A stretch of 64,000 bases of DNA from Escherichia ruysiae (GTDB taxonomy: Bacteria > Pseudomonadota > Gammaproteobacteria > Enterobacterales > Enterobacteriaceae). The notes under the pieces are model-generated. The model saw nothing but the letters and a program-made list of their open reading frames with translations, was not told the DNA's origin and did no database searches. Location: assembly GCF_031323975.1 (NCBI RefSeq), contig NZ_JAVIWS010000001.1, positions 1,426,001 through 1,490,000 of the forward strand, written 5' to 3'. A program made the position numbers and the translations under genes. Shown piece after piece: positions 1-9,915 of the stretch. Every line of letters starts with the position of its first letter. Position 1 is the first letter of the stretch.

Positions 1-874
1 AAGCGATACGATCCGGGTGGAACGGCTCCAGCGCCTCTGTTTTCTCGCCAACACCGAGGAACTTGATGGGCTTGCCGGTAATATGGCGAATAGAAAGCGC
101 CGCACCGCCACGCGCATCGCCGTCCACTTTAGTCAACACTACGCCGGTAAGCGGTAACGCTTCATTGAACGCTTTTGCCGTATTGGCAGCATCCTGACCG
201 GTCATGGCGTCAACCACAAACAGGGTTTCAACCGGGTTAATCGACGCATGGACCTGTTTGATCTCATCCATCATCGCTTCGTCAACGTGCAGACGACCGG
301 CGGTATCCACCAGCAGCACGTCGTAGAATTTCAGTTTGGCTTCTTTCAGCGCCGCATTAACAATATCAACCGGCTTCTGACCAACATCTGAAGGGAAGAA
401 ATCGACGCCTACCTGTTCGGCCAGCGTCTCAAGCTGTTTGATTGCCGCCGGGCGATAAACGTCGGCAGAAACCACCAGCACTTTCTTCTTGTGCTTCTCG
501 CGCAGGAACTTACCGAGTTTACCCACGCTGGTTGTTTTACCGGCACCTTGCAGGCCCGCCATCAGCACCACCGCAGGCGGTTGCGCAGCCAGGTTCAGGG
601 TCTGGTTCTCTTCGCCCATCGCCGCAACCAACTCGTTACGGACGATTTTGACGAACTCCTGCCCCGGCGTCAGGCTTTTATTAACTTCATGACCAACCGC
701 TTTCTCTTTTACGCGATTGATAAACTCACGCACTACCGGCAGAGCGACGTCCGCCTCCAACAGCGCCATGCGCACTTCGCGCAGCGTATCTTTAACGTTG
801 TCTTCAGTAAGGCGTCCACGGCCACTGATATTGCGCAGCGTGCGCGACAAACGATCGGTTAAATTATCAAACAT
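1..874 (-). CDS. ffh: Signal recognition particle protein Ffh (partial, cut by window edge)
   Basis: This is the GTPase of the bacterial signal recognition particle. It binds 4.5S RNA and hydrophobic signal sequences and delivers ribosomes to the receptor FtsY at the inner membrane. The reading frame starts at ATG 874 on the minus strand and runs off the left edge, leaving about 291 of some 453 residues. The visible part covers the N domain and most of the GTPase G domain, including the P-loop GLQGAGKTT, the DTAGRLH switch and the TKVDGDARGG motif. The methionine-rich M domain that binds RNA lies outside the window. It is divergent from ypjD, as in E. coli. Confidence 0.98.
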   Translation of the reverse strand, partial: MFDNLTDRLSRTLRNISGRGRLTEDNVKDTLREVRMALLEADVALPVVREFINRVKEKAVGHEVNKSLTPGQEFVKIVRNELVAAMGEENQTLNLAAQPPAVVLMAGLQGAGKTTSVGKLGKFLREKHKKKVLVVSADVYRPAAIKQLETLAEQVGVDFFPSDVGQKPVDIVNAALKEAKLKFYDVLLVDTAGRLHVDEAMMDEIKQVHASINPVETLFVVDAMTGQDAANTAKAFNEALPLTGVVLTKVDGDARGGAALSIRHITGKPIKFLGVGEKTEALEPFHPDRIA

Positions 875-1040
875 TGTCTCTCGCCTGGGGTGGAAACGGT
901 TGGCCGCAATCGCGACACATCATCTGTATTTTGCCGCAGTATAACATGAAGGCGTCTTTGTTGTTATGCAACGGTTGGAGCAGCGTTCACCTGACGCTAT
1001 ACTGCTTTTCTTTCTCATTGCTCAAACTGTCGACATCACT

Positions 1041-1832
1041 ATGCCCGTTTTTGCTCTGCTCGCGCTCGTCGCCTACTCCGTCAGTCTCGCGCTGATTGTT
1101 CCCGGTCTGCTGCAAAAAAACGGCGGCTGGCGGCGAATGGCTATTATTTCTGCGGTCATCGCGCTGGTCTGCCACGCTATCGCTCTTGAAGCCCGCATTT
1201 TGCCTGGCGGCGATAGCGGACAAAACCTTAGCCTGTTGAATGTCGGTTCGCTGGTCAGCCTGATGATTTGTACGGTAATGACCATCGTGGCCTCACGCAA
1301 CCGTGGCTGGCTGCTGTTGCCGATTGTTTATGCCTTTGCGCTCATCAATCTGGCGCTGGCGACCTTCATGCCCAATGAATACATCACTCATCTGGAAGCA
1401 ACGCCAGGAATGCTGGTGCACATTGGCTTATCGCTCTTTTCCTATGCCACGCTAATTATTGCCGCCCTGTACGCGTTGCAACTGGCATGGATTGATTATC
1501 AACTGAAGAACAAGAAGCTGGCATTCAATCAGGAAATGCCGCCGCTGATGAGTATTGAGCGTAAAATGTTCCACATTACGCAAATTGGCGTGGTGCTGTT
1601 AACGCTCACTCTTTGTACCGGCCTGTTCTACATGCACAACTTATTTAGCATGGAAAATATCGACAAGGCCGTGCTCTCTATTGTGGCGTGGTTTGTCTAT
1701 ATTGTGCTGCTGTGGGGGCATTATCATGAAGGATGGCGTGGGCGCCGCGTCGTTTGGTTTAACGTTGCAGGAGCGGTCATCCTTACACTGGCCTACTTTG
1801 GCAGCCGAATTGTCCAGCAGTTAATCAGCTAA
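1041..1832 (+). CDS. ypjD: Inner-membrane protein YpjD (CcsA/HemX-like cytochrome c assembly family)
   Basis: A 263-residue polytopic membrane protein of the cytochrome c assembly (CcsA/HemX-like) family. About eight hydrophobic segments alternate with short loops across the whole length. The frame stays open upstream to 966, but ATG 1041 (MPVFALLALVAYS) gives the length usual for E. coli YpjD and places the first membrane segment at the N-terminus. The stop lies about 20 bases before the CTG start of yfjD, so the two are probably co-transcribed. A link to magnesium or cobalt handling has been proposed because of the CorB/CorC-type neighbour. The biochemical function is not established, and none can be read from the sequence. 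Confidence 0.9.
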   Translation: MPVFALLALVAYSVSLALIVPGLLQKNGGWRRMAIISAVIALVCHAIALEARILPGGDSGQNLSLLNVGSLVSLMICTVMTIVASRNRGWLLLPIVYAFALINLALATFMPNEYITHLEATPGMLVHIGLSLFSYATLIIAALYALQLAWIDYQLKNKKLAFNQEMPPLMSIERKMFHITQIGVVLLTLTLCTGLFYMHNLFSMENIDKAVLSIVAWFVYIVLLWGHYHEGWRGRRVVWFNVAGAVILTLAYFGSRIVQQLIS

Positions 1833-1852
1833 AACCAGAAAAGGAGTTTCCC

Positions 1853-3139
1853 CTGGAACATATCTCTACTACCACGTTGATCATAATTCTGATCATCATG
1901 GTGGTCATTTCAGCCTATTTTTCCGGCTCCGAAACCGGAATGATGACACTCAACCGCTATCGTCTGCGGCATATGGCGAAGCAGGGTAATCGTTCGGCTA
2001 AACGGGTCGAAAAATTACTACGCAAGCCAGACCGCCTGATAAGCCTGGTGTTAATCGGCAATAACCTGGTCAATATTCTTGCCTCCGCGCTCGGCACTAT
2101 TGTTGGGATGCGCTTGTACGGCGATGCGGGTGTGGCAATTGCGACTGGCGTACTGACCTTCGTAGTGCTGGTTTTTGCCGAAGTATTGCCGAAAACCATT
2201 GCCGCGCTGTACCCGGAAAAAGTCGCCTATCCGAGTAGTTTTCTGTTAGCTCCGCTGCAAATTTTGATGATGCCGCTGGTCTGGTTGCTGAACGCGATCA
2301 CCCGCATGTTAATGCGCATGATGGGCATCAAAACCGATATCGTGGTTAGCGGCTCTTTGAGTAAAGAAGAGTTGCGCACCATTGTGCACGAATCGCGGTC
2401 ACAAATTTCCCGTCGTAACCAGGATATGCTGCTGTCGGTACTCGATCTGGAAAAAATGACCGTTGATGACATCATGGTGCCGCGCAGTGAAATTATCGGT
2501 ATTGATATCAACGATGACTGGAAATCGATTCTCCGTCAGCTCTCCCACTCTCCTCACGGGCGCATAGTGCTGTACCGCGACTCGCTGGACGACGCTATCA
2601 GCATGTTGCGTGTGCGTGAAGCCTGGCGGCTAATGTCGGAGAAAAAAGAGTTCACTAAAGAAACTATGCTGCGCGCTGCGGACGAAATCTATTTTGTGCC
2701 GGAAGGCACGCCGCTCAGTACCCAATTAGTTAAATTTCAACGCAATAAAAAGAAAGTCGGCCTGGTTGTCAACGAATACGGCGATATTCAGGGGCTGGTG
2801 ACGGTTGAAGATATTCTGGAAGAGATTGTCGGCGATTTCACCACGTCGATGTCGCCAACGCTTGCCGAAGAAGTCACTCCGCAAAACGACGGTTCGGTGA
2901 TTATTGATGGCACCGCCAACGTGCGAGAAATCAACAAAGCCTTTAACTGGCATCTACCGGAAGACGATGCACGCACGGTTAATGGCGTCATTCTGGAAGC
3001 ACTGGAAGAGATTCCTGTCGCAGGCACTCGCGTGCGTATTGGCGAGTACGATATCGATATTCTCGACGTACAGGACAATATGATTAAGCAGGTAAAAGTT
3101 TTTCCTGTGAAACCGCTGCGCGAGAGTGTGGCGGAGTAA
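1853..3139 (+). CDS. yfjD: CNNM/CorC-HlyC family ion transporter-like protein YfjD (CorB)
   Basis: Membrane protein of the CNNM/CorB family, implicated in magnesium/cobalt export or resistance. The order is an N-terminal DUF21 transmembrane domain of three to four helices (about residues 5-180, with the SGSETGMM motif), a paired CBS domain (about 210-340, with DDIMVPRSE and VTVEDILEEIVGD) and a C-terminal CorC/HlyC domain. I chose CTG 1853 as the start: AGGAG at 1842-1846 lies at good spacing and this gives 428 residues, the length I recall for the E. coli protein. The first ATG/GTG/TTG option (TTG 1877) would cut into the first membrane helix and has no comparable ribosome site. Use of CTG as a start is unusual. 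Confidence 0.88.
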   Translation: MEHISTTTLIIILIIMVVISAYFSGSETGMMTLNRYRLRHMAKQGNRSAKRVEKLLRKPDRLISLVLIGNNLVNILASALGTIVGMRLYGDAGVAIATGVLTFVVLVFAEVLPKTIAALYPEKVAYPSSFLLAPLQILMMPLVWLLNAITRMLMRMMGIKTDIVVSGSLSKEELRTIVHESRSQISRRNQDMLLSVLDLEKMTVDDIMVPRSEIIGIDINDDWKSILRQLSHSPHGRIVLYRDSLDDAISMLRVREAWRLMSEKKEFTKETMLRAADEIYFVPEGTPLSTQLVKFQRNKKKVGLVVNEYGDIQGLVTVEDILEEIVGDFTTSMSPTLAEEVTPQNDGSVIIDGTANVREINKAFNWHLPEDDARTVNGVILEALEEIPVAGTRVRIGEYDIDILDVQDNMIKQVKVFPVKPLRESVAE

Positions 3140-3142
3140 CAA

Positions 3143-3176
3143 AAACGGCCCAGCATTCACATGCCGGGCCGTAATT
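3143..3176. terminator. Bidirectional terminator between yfjD and grpE
   Basis: A near-perfect inverted repeat (ACGGCCC...GGGCCGT with an extended GCAT/ATGC stem) sits between the convergent 3' ends of yfjD and grpE. A-rich sequence lies on one side and a T-rich tract on the other, so it probably ends both transcripts. Confidence 0.75.
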
Positions 3177-3193
3177 TATTACGAAAACAGTAA

Positions 3194-3820
<627 letters not shown>

Positions 3821-3832
3821 CTAACTTCGCTT

Positions 3833-3861
3833 ATTATGGGGATCAGTTTCAGGGTTTCAAG
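3833..3861 (-). promoter_or_regulatory. Sigma-32 (heat-shock) promoter of grpE
   Basis: On the minus strand CTTGAAA (3855-3861) is followed, after 13 bases, by CCCCAT (3836-3841) and AAT. This matches the sigma-32 consensus closely in sequence and spacing. It lies about 50 bases upstream of the grpE start, as expected for a heat-shock gene. Confidence 0.9.
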
Positions 3862-3909
3862 GGAAGCACTCACATTGTCATCAATCTTCGCAACAAGGAC
3901 CTCGGAAAA

Positions 3910-4788
3910 ATGAATAATCATTTCAAGTGTATTGGCATTGTGGGACACCCACGGCACCCTACTGCACTGACAACACATGAAATGCTCTACCGCTGGCTGT
4001 GCACAAAAGGTTACGAGGTCATCGTCGAGCAGCAAATCGCTCACGAACTACAACTGAAGAATGTGAAAACTGGTACGCTCGCGGAGATTGGGCAACTGGC
4101 TGATCTCGCAGTAGTCGTTGGTGGCGATGGCAATATGCTGGGCGCGGCGCGCACACTCGCGCGCTACGACATTAAAGTCATCGGCATCAACCGTGGCAAC
4201 CTGGGTTTCCTGACTGACCTTGATCCCGATAACGCCCAGCAACAATTAGCCGATGTGCTGGAAGGTCATTACATCAGCGAGAAACGTTTTTTGCTGGAAG
4301 CGCAGGTCTGTCAGCAAGATTGCCAGAAACGCATCAGCACCGCGATTAATGAAGTGGTACTACATCCTGGCAAAGTGGCGCATATGATTGAGTTCGAAGT
4401 GTACATCGACGAGATCTTTGCGTTTTCTCAGCGATCTGATGGACTGATTATTTCGACACCTACAGGCTCTACCGCCTATTCTCTGTCGGCGGGTGGCCCA
4501 ATTCTGACCCCCTCTCTGGATGCGATTACCCTGGTACCCATGTTCCCGCATACGTTGTCAGCGCGACCACTGGTCATAAACAGCAGCAGCACGATCCGCC
4601 TGCGTTTTTCGCATCGACGTAACGACCTGGAAATCAGTTGTGACAGTCAGATAGCACTGCCGATTCAGGAAGGTGAAGATGTCCTGATTCGTCGCTGTGA
4701 TTACCATCTGAATCTAATTCATCCGAAAGATTACAGCTATTTCAATACATTAAGTACCAAACTCGGCTGGTCAAAAAAATTATTCTAA
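3910..4788 (+). CDS. nadK: NAD kinase
   Basis: Phosphorylates NAD to NADP using ATP, the only de novo source of NADP in enterobacteria. It is a cytoplasmic allosteric tetramer. The 292-residue protein has the diagnostic GGDGN motif at residues 71-75, with the catalytic aspartate at 73. The second conserved region [15 protein letters not shown] (about residues 180-195) contacts NAD and Pi. The start at ATG 3910 is preceded by an AAGGACCTCGG ribosome site. The gene is followed by the separately SOS-controlled recN. Confidence 0.98.
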
Positions 4789-4807
4789 TTTTATGCCAGC
4801 CTCTTTA

Positions 4808-4823
4808 CTGTATATAAAACCAG
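4808..4823 (+). promoter_or_regulatory. LexA box 1 of recN
   Basis: CTGTATATAAAACCAG is an SOS box with one arm imperfect (CCAG for ACAG). It lies 50 bases upstream of the recN start and overlaps its promoter region. E. coli recN is known to be controlled by tandem LexA boxes. Confidence 0.85.
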
Positions 4824-4829
4824 TTTATA

Positions 4830-4845
4830 CTGTACACAATAACAG
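4830..4845 (+). promoter_or_regulatory. LexA box 2 of recN
   Basis: CTGTACACAATAACAG matches CTGT-N8-ACAG exactly. It lies 22 bases after box 1, two helical turns, which suits cooperative LexA repression. Confidence 0.92.
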
Positions 4846-4873
4846 TAATGGTTTTTCATACAGGAAAACAACT

Positions 4874-6535
4874 ATGTTGGCACAACTGACCATCAGCAAT
4901 TTTGCTATCGTTCGTGAGCTTGAGATTGATTTTCACAGCGGCATGACCGTAATAACCGGCGAGACCGGCGCGGGTAAATCTATTGCGATAGATGCTCTCG
5001 GCCTGTGTCTCGGTGGTCGTGCTGAAGCCGACATGGTGCGTACCGGCGCTGCCCGCGCTGATCTGTGCGCCCGTTTTTCACTGAAAGATACGCCCGCAGC
5101 ACTGCACTGGCTGGAAGAAAACCAACTGGAAGATGGCCACGAATGCCTGCTTCGTCGTGTTATCAGTAGTGATGGTCGCTCTCGTGGTTTTATCAACGGT
5201 ACGGCTGTTCCGCTGTCTCAGCTACGCGAACTGGGTCAGTTGCTGATTCAGATCCATGGTCAACACGCTCATCAGTTACTCACCAAACCTGAGCATCAGA
5301 AATTCCTGCTTGATGGCTACGCCAATGAAACGTCTCTGCTCCAGGAAATGACCGCACGTTATCAGTTGTGGCATCAAAGCTGCCGTGACCTCGCGCATCA
5401 TCAACAACTCAGTCAGGAACGCGCCGCCCGAGCTGAACTACTGCAATACCAATTAAAAGAATTAAACGAATTTAATCCGCAGCCCGGCGAGTTTGAACAA
5501 ATCGACGAAGAGTACAAACGTCTGGCTAACAGCGGTCAATTGCTTACGACCAGCCAGAATGCATTGGCATTAATGGCCGACGGTGAAGATGCGAACCTGC
5601 AAAGCCAGCTTTACACCGCTAAACAACTGGTCAGCGAATTGATTGGTATGGACAGCAAACTGTCCGGCGTACTTGATATGCTGGAAGAGGCTACTATCCA
5701 GATTGCCGAAGCCAGTGACGAATTACGCCACTACTGCGATCGTCTGGATCTCGACCCTAACCGCTTGTTTGAACTTGAACAGCGCATCTCCAAACAGATT
5801 TCGCTGGCACGTAAACATCACGTCAGCCCTGAGGCATTGCCACAGTATTACCAGTCGCTACTGGAAGAACAGCAGCAACTGGACGATCAAGCTGACTCGC
5901 AAGAAACACTCGCATTGGCGGTAACGAAACATCATCAGCAGGCGCTGGAAACGGCGCGCGCATTACACCTGCAACGCCAGCACTATGCAACTGAGCTGGC
6001 GCACCTGATCACCGACAGTATGCAGGCGCTCTCCATGCCGCATGGCCAGTTTACGATTGATGTTAAATTTGACGAACATCACCTGGGCACTGACGGCGCT
6101 GATCGTATTGAGTTTCGGGTAACCACCAACCCAGGTCAGCCGATGCAGCCCATTGCCAAAGTCGCCTCCGGTGGTGAATTGTCCCGTATCGCACTGGCAA
6201 TTCAGGTCATCACCGCGCGTAAAATGGAAACCCCGGCGCTTATTTTCGATGAAGTGGATGTGGGGATTAGCGGTCCGACAGCGGCAGTTGTCGGCAAACT
6301 GCTACGTCAGCTTGGTGAATCAACCCAGGTGATGTGTGTTACCCACCTGCCACAAGTTGCAGGATGCGGTCATCAACACTATTTTGTCAGCAAAGAAACC
6401 GATGGCGCTATGACCGAAACGCATATGCAATCCCTGGATAAAAAGGCGCGGTTACAAGAGCTGGCGCGCCTACTTGGCGGCAGTGAAGTCACACGCAACA
6501 CGCTGGCGAACGCGAAAGAACTACTGGCAGCGTAA
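4874..6535 (+). CDS. recN: DNA repair ATPase RecN (SMC-like)
   Basis: RecN is an SMC-family ATPase needed for recombinational repair of double-strand breaks, strongly induced in the SOS response. The 553-residue protein begins with an ABC head half containing the Walker A GETGAGKS (about residues 29-36). A long coiled-coil arm follows (about 150-370). The C-terminal head half has the signature [13 protein letters not shown] and Walker [14 protein letters not shown]. The frame is open from 4793, but ATG 4874 gives the family length and puts the two LexA boxes in the leader. The C-terminal Ala-Ala ends are known to make RecN a ClpXP substrate. Confidence 0.97.
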   Translation: MLAQLTISNFAIVRELEIDFHSGMTVITGETGAGKSIAIDALGLCLGGRAEADMVRTGAARADLCARFSLKDTPAALHWLEENQLEDGHECLLRRVISSDGRSRGFINGTAVPLSQLRELGQLLIQIHGQHAHQLLTKPEHQKFLLDGYANETSLLQEMTARYQLWHQSCRDLAHHQQLSQERAARAELLQYQLKELNEFNPQPGEFEQIDEEYKRLANSGQLLTTSQNALALMADGEDANLQSQLYTAKQLVSELIGMDSKLSGVLDMLEEATIQIAEASDELRHYCDRLDLDPNRLFELEQRISKQISLARKHHVSPEALPQYYQSLLEEQQQLDDQADSQETLALAVTKHHQQALETARALHLQRQHYATELAHLITDSMQALSMPHGQFTIDVKFDEHHLGTDGADRIEFRVTTNPGQPMQPIAKVASGGELSRIALAIQVITARKMETPALIFDEVDVGISGPTAAVVGKLLRQLGESTQVMCVTHLPQVAGCGHQHYFVSKETDGAMTETHMQSLDKKARLQELARLLGGSEVTRNTLANAKELLAA

Positions 6536-6683
6536 ACTTTTTTCCTGCTTCACGGTCAGAATAAACAGCAAAACGCCGTAAGACCGGAAAGCAAAAGGTT
6601 TTAAAGTGATGAAAGGTCTATTATCATCGGCATATTACAGATGAGCCACGTACTGCTCGGGCCCGAAAAGGAATCAAATCACT

Positions 6684-7028
6684 ATGCGCTGTAAAACGCT
6701 GACTGCTGCAGCAGCAGTACTATTGATGTTGACCGCAGGCTGTTCCACTCTGGAGCGAGTGGTTTACCGTCCTGACATCAACCAGGGGAACTATCTGACC
6801 GCTAACGACGTGTCCAAAATACGCGTTGGCATGACGCAACAACAAGTTGCGTACGCATTGGGTACACCGCTGATGTCCGATCCATTTGGTACAAATACCT
6901 GGTTCTATGTCTTCCGCCAGCAACCAGGCCATGAAGGTGTAACGCAGCAAACTCTGACGCTGACCTTTAACAGCAGCGGTGTGTTGACCAATATTGATAA
7001 CAAACCTGCGCTGAGTGGCAACGAATAA
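6684..7028 (+). CDS. bamE: Outer-membrane assembly lipoprotein BamE (SmpA)
   Basis: Lipoprotein component of the BAM complex, which inserts beta-barrel proteins into the outer membrane. It has a lipoprotein signal peptide of about 19 residues ending in the lipobox LTAGC, so Cys20 should be lipidated. The SmpA/OmlA fold follows, with the conserved [17 protein letters not shown] stretch. The product is 114 residues. From memory the K-12 protein ends one residue earlier, before the final Glu, so this strain appears to carry a one-codon C-terminal extension. The gene is monocistronic and ends at a strong hairpin. Confidence 0.95.
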
Positions 7029-7049
7029 AACTTGCTGTTTATAGCGATT

Positions 7050-7078
7050 AAAAAAGGTGCTCAGTGAGCACCTTTTTT
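7050..7078. terminator. Bidirectional terminator between bamE and rnfH
   Basis: The perfect hairpin AAAAAAGGTGCTC/GAGCACCTTTTTT has A and T tracts on both flanks. It sits between the convergent bamE and rnfH genes and should terminate in both directions. Confidence 0.92.
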
Positions 7079-7085
7079 CTGCCTG

Positions 7086-7376
7086 CTATTTATTCGCCGA
7101 TTTTTCTGCGCGCTGTCTACGAAGCTCTTTCGGATCGGCAATCAGTGGTCGATAAATCTCTACACGATCGCCCTCGCGCACGATATCGCTCAGTTTTGCC
7201 GGACGACTGTAAATGCCGACTTTATTTTTAGTTAAATCGATATCTGTACGCAATTCCAGCAAACCACTTGCGCGAATTGCCTCTTCAACCGTCGCGCCCT
7301 CCAGCAATGTTACACGCTGCAAATACTGCTTCTCTGGTAACGCGTAAGCTACCTCTACAGCAATTTTACCTGGCAC
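7086..7376 (-). CDS. rnfH: RnfH family protein (ubiquitin-like fold)
   Basis: A 96-residue protein of the RnfH/YfjF family, which has a beta-grasp (ubiquitin-like) fold. It was described as RatB, the partner of RatA in a toxin-antitoxin proposal, but an antitoxin role is not established. I chose GTG 7376 ([11 protein letters not shown]) over the more distal ATG because it gives the family length and the typical N-terminus. It overlaps the end of ratA by 11 bases, showing translational coupling in a two-gene operon. The C-terminus is highly basic. Confidence 0.9.
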   Translation of the reverse strand: MPGKIAVEVAYALPEKQYLQRVTLLEGATVEEAIRASGLLELRTDIDLTKNKVGIYSRPAKLSDIVREGDRVEIYRPLIADPKELRRQRAEKSANK

Positions 7377-7803
7377 TATAAACCTCTTTTGCTCGCACGG
7401 TGAAAGCCTGCACCATATTAGCCGCCAGCTCTTTAAACACGCGACCGAAGGCGAGTTCAATCAACTTATTAGTAAACTCAAAGTCGAGATGAAACTCGAT
7501 ACGGCACGCTTCCGGACTCAACGGTGTAAACTTCCAGCCGCCGATCAATTTCTTGAACGGCCCATCAACCAGATTCATCAGAATACTTTGGTTACTGGTC
7601 AACTGGTTGCGGGTAGTAAACGTTTTGCTGATCCCAGCCTTAGAGACATCTACCGCAGCGGTCATCTGTCCAGGAGTGGACTCCAGAATCCGACTTCCAG
7701 TACAACCTGGCAAAAACTGAGGATAAGACTGAACGTCATTCACTAACTGATACATTTGCTCCGCGCTGTAGGGAACGAGTGCGGTCCGGCTAATTTGAGG
7801 CAT
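7366..7803 (-). CDS. ratA: RatA, START/SRPBCC-fold protein (reported ribosome-association toxin)
   Basis: A polyketide-cyclase/START-like protein, homologous to the mitochondrial coenzyme Q-binding protein Coq10. In E. coli, overproduced RatA was reported to block association of the 50S and 30S ribosomal subunits, and a ubiquinone-related role is also plausible from the fold. I chose ATG 7803 ([18 protein letters not shown], 145 residues). An in-frame ATG at 7842 would give the 158-residue version in older annotations. Conserved features include [12 protein letters not shown] and the C-terminal helix [17 protein letters not shown]. It is divergent from smpB. Confidence 0.9.
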   Translation of the reverse strand: MPQISRTALVPYSAEQMYQLVNDVQSYPQFLPGCTGSRILESTPGQMTAAVDVSKAGISKTFTTRNQLTSNQSILMNLVDGPFKKLIGGWKFTPLSPEACRIEFHLDFEFTNKLIELAFGRVFKELAANMVQAFTVRAKEVYSAR

Positions 7804-7973
7804 AACAAATTCCATCAACAAAAATCCAACAAATAATATCATTTATCCTGCTGTAAAAAAAACGCTATCCCGGCGCTGGGTAACATCGTGTTCATGCTAA
7901 GATAGAGCCTTGTCCCCCGCAGGATTGATATGGGGTATTTTCGATTTCAGATTACCGATGATTCACGACGCTT

Positions 7974-8456
7974 ATGACGAAGAAAAAAGCACATAAACCT
8001 GGTTCAGCGACCATCGCGCTTAACAAGCGCGCCCGTCACGAATACTTTATTGAAGAAGAGTTCGAAGCGGGACTTGCCCTGCAAGGCTGGGAAGTTAAAT
8101 CCCTGCGCGCAGGAAAAGCCAATATTAGCGACAGCTATGTCCTTCTGCGCGACGGAGAAGCGTTCCTGTTTGGCGCAAATATCACGCCGATGGCTGTGGC
8201 TTCCACACATGTGGTGTGCGATCCTACTCGTACCCGCAAGTTACTTCTCAATCAGCGCGAACTGGACTCATTATATGGTCGCGTCAATCGTGAAGGCTAT
8301 ACCGTAGTGGCGCTCTCTCTGTACTGGAAAAATGCCTGGTGCAAAGTGAAAATCGGCGTCGCGAAAGGTAAGAAACAGCACGATAAACGTTCCGACATCA
8401 AAGAACGTGAATGGCAGGTTGATAAAGCGCGTATCATGAAAAACGCTCACCGTTAA
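7974..8456 (+). CDS. smpB: SsrA-binding protein SmpB
   Basis: SmpB binds the tRNA-like domain of tmRNA and takes it to stalled ribosomes for trans-translation. The 160-residue protein has an OB-fold core (about residues 15-125, with [20 protein letters not shown] and [14 protein letters not shown]). A basic C-terminal tail rich in Lys/Arg reads the vacant mRNA channel. The ssrA RNA gene lies directly downstream, so both partners of the rescue system are adjacent. The preceding ratA is divergent. Confidence 0.98.
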
Positions 8457-8649
8457 ACCTGCATCACATATACTGCAGATCCTCACCGCGCCTCCCCTCT
8501 CCGGTGGCGCGAATGCACATCTTATCGGCTATCATATTTGATACAGATGTCGTCATCCCTTTGCTTAATCGAATAAAAATCATGCTACGCGGGCGCTAAA
8601 TCCTGAACGATAACGCCATTGGGGCTGGTCATGACGCTCACAAATCTGG

Positions 8650-8655
8650 TATACT
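8650..8655 (+). promoter_or_regulatory. -10 element of the ssrA promoter
   Basis: TATACT lies 15 bases before the mature tmRNA 5' end and matches the sigma-70 -10 consensus. I see no convincing -35 hexamer at ideal spacing. The rest of the 213-base smpB-ssrA gap contains no gene. Confidence 0.6.
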
Positions 8656-8669
8656 CGCCGTTACACATT

Positions 8670-9032
8670 GGGGCTGATTCTGGATTCGACGGGATTTGCG
8701 AAACCCAAGGTGCATGCCGAGGGGCGGTTGGCCTCGTAAAAAGCCGCAAAAAATAGTCGCAAACGACGAAAACTACGCTTTAGCAGCTTAATAACCTGCT
8801 TAGAGCCCTCTCTCCCTAGCCTCCGCTCTTAGGACGGGGATCAAGAGAGGTCAAACCCAAAAGAGATCGCGTGGAAGCCCTGCCTGGGGTTGAAGCGTTA
8901 AAACTTAATCAGGCTAGTTTGTTAGTGGCGTGTCCGTCCGCAGCTGGCAAGCGAATGTAAAGACAGACTAAGCATGTAGTGCCGAGGATGTAGGAATTTC
9001 GGACGCGGGTTCAACTCCCGCCAGCTCCACCA
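8670..9032 (+). ncRNA. ssrA: tmRNA (10Sa RNA)
   Basis: Transfer-messenger RNA that rescues ribosomes stalled on broken mRNAs and tags the nascent peptide for proteolysis. The mature length is 363 bases, from GGGGCTGATT to the CCA end. The 5' end and the 3' sequence GGTTCAACTCCCGCCAGCTCC form the alanyl-tRNA-like domain. The tag reading frame at 8759-8791 encodes ANDENYALAA followed by TAA (its first Ala is charged on the tRNA part). The 3' end is intact. It is a frequent integration site for islands, and accessory DNA begins directly downstream here. Confidence 0.99.
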
Positions 9033-9162
9033 ATCATGATTGGACGGTGTAAGGATAACACCAACAAAAACAGGAAGTTAGCAGTCTCAGCAGGACACCG
9101 ACCAGACGGTGAGGAGACAAAAAAGGATACGCAAAGGAGCCGCAGCTCCCTAATGACATGAA

Positions 9163-9187
9163 AGCCCGCAGATGCGGGCTTTTCTTT
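9163..9187 (+). terminator. Intrinsic terminator downstream of ssrA
   Basis: The hairpin AGCCCGCA/TGCGGGCT with a two-base loop is followed by TTTCTTT. It lies about 130 bases after the mature tmRNA 3' end and closes its precursor transcript. Confidence 0.85.
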
Positions 9188-9228
9188 GTCTCTACCCTAT
9201 ACTTTCAGTCTGGTTACTGGAGGTTTCT

Positions 9229-9915
9229 ATGTGCGGACGTTTCGCCCAATCAATGACGCGTGAAGACTATCTTGCCCTGTTATCAGAAGAATCAGAGCGT
9301 GATATCCCATACGAACCCGAACCAATAGATCGCTTCAACGTTGCTCCGGGAACTAAAGTACTATTGTTAAGCGAACGAGATGAGCGGTTGCATCTTGATC
9401 CTGTGTTCTGGGGATATGCGCCCGAATGGTGGAATAAACCTCCGCTGATTAACGCACGTGTAGAAACCGCCGCAACCAGTCGGATGTTTAAACCTCTCTG
9501 GCAGCATGGTAGGGCAATCTGTTTTGCTGATGGCTGGTTTGAGTGGAAAAAAGACGGTGACATAAAACAACCTTACTTCATTCATCGCAAAGATGGTCAA
9601 CCCATTTTTATGGCAGCAATTGGCCGTTCCCCGTTCACACGCGGCGATGAGGCAGAAGGTTTTCTGATAGTCACCGCTGCAGCAGATAAAGATCTTGTTG
9701 ATATTCATGACCGCCGACCTATTGTTCTGTCGCCAGAAGCAGCCCGTGAATGGATGCGACAGGACATTGGCAGCAAAGAGACGACAAAGATTGCAACTGA
9801 TGGCAGCGTTTCGGGTGACCATTTCACCTGGCATCCGGTATCACGGGCGGTGGGTAATGTTAAAAATCAGGGATCAGCGTTAATCGCGCGTTTACCTGAC
9901 ACAAAGCAGATCTGA
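9229..9915 (+). CDS. SRAP (SOS response-associated peptidase/HMCES) protein, YedK-like
   Basis: A member of the HMCES/YedK family. These proteins crosslink covalently, through Cys2, to abasic sites in single-stranded DNA and so shield them. ATG 9229 is chosen because it places the catalytic Cys at position 2 (MCGRFAQS). An upstream in-frame start at 9172 would bury it. All active-site residues known from E. coli YedK align at identical numbers: Cys2, Asn75, Glu105 and His160. The product is 228 residues. It looks like a close paralogue of chromosomal YedK, carried here on accessory DNA. Its 3' end overlaps the convergent umuC-like gene by 24 bases. I see no LexA box in front of it. Confidence 0.93.
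   Translation: MCGRFAQSMTREDYLALLSEESERDIPYEPEPIDRFNVAPGTKVLLLSERDERLHLDPVFWGYAPEWWNKPPLINARVETAATSRMFKPLWQHGRAICFADGWFEWKKDGDIKQPYFIHRKDGQPIFMAAIGRSPFTRGDEAEGFLIVTAAADKDLVDIHDRRPIVLSPEAAREWMRQDIGSKETTKIATDGSVSGDHFTWHPVSRAVGNVKNQGSALIARLPDTKQI

Noticed and set aside
7366..7460. RatA/RnfH as a proven type II toxin-antitoxin pair
   Set aside because: Although overlapping and named for it, an antitoxin role for RnfH is not established; both are reported as ordinary conserved genes.
9033..9162. attR-like duplicate of the ssrA 3' end or an integrase next to ssrA
   Set aside because: Reading through to 16350 I found no convincing second copy of the ssrA 3' sequence and no integrase frame.
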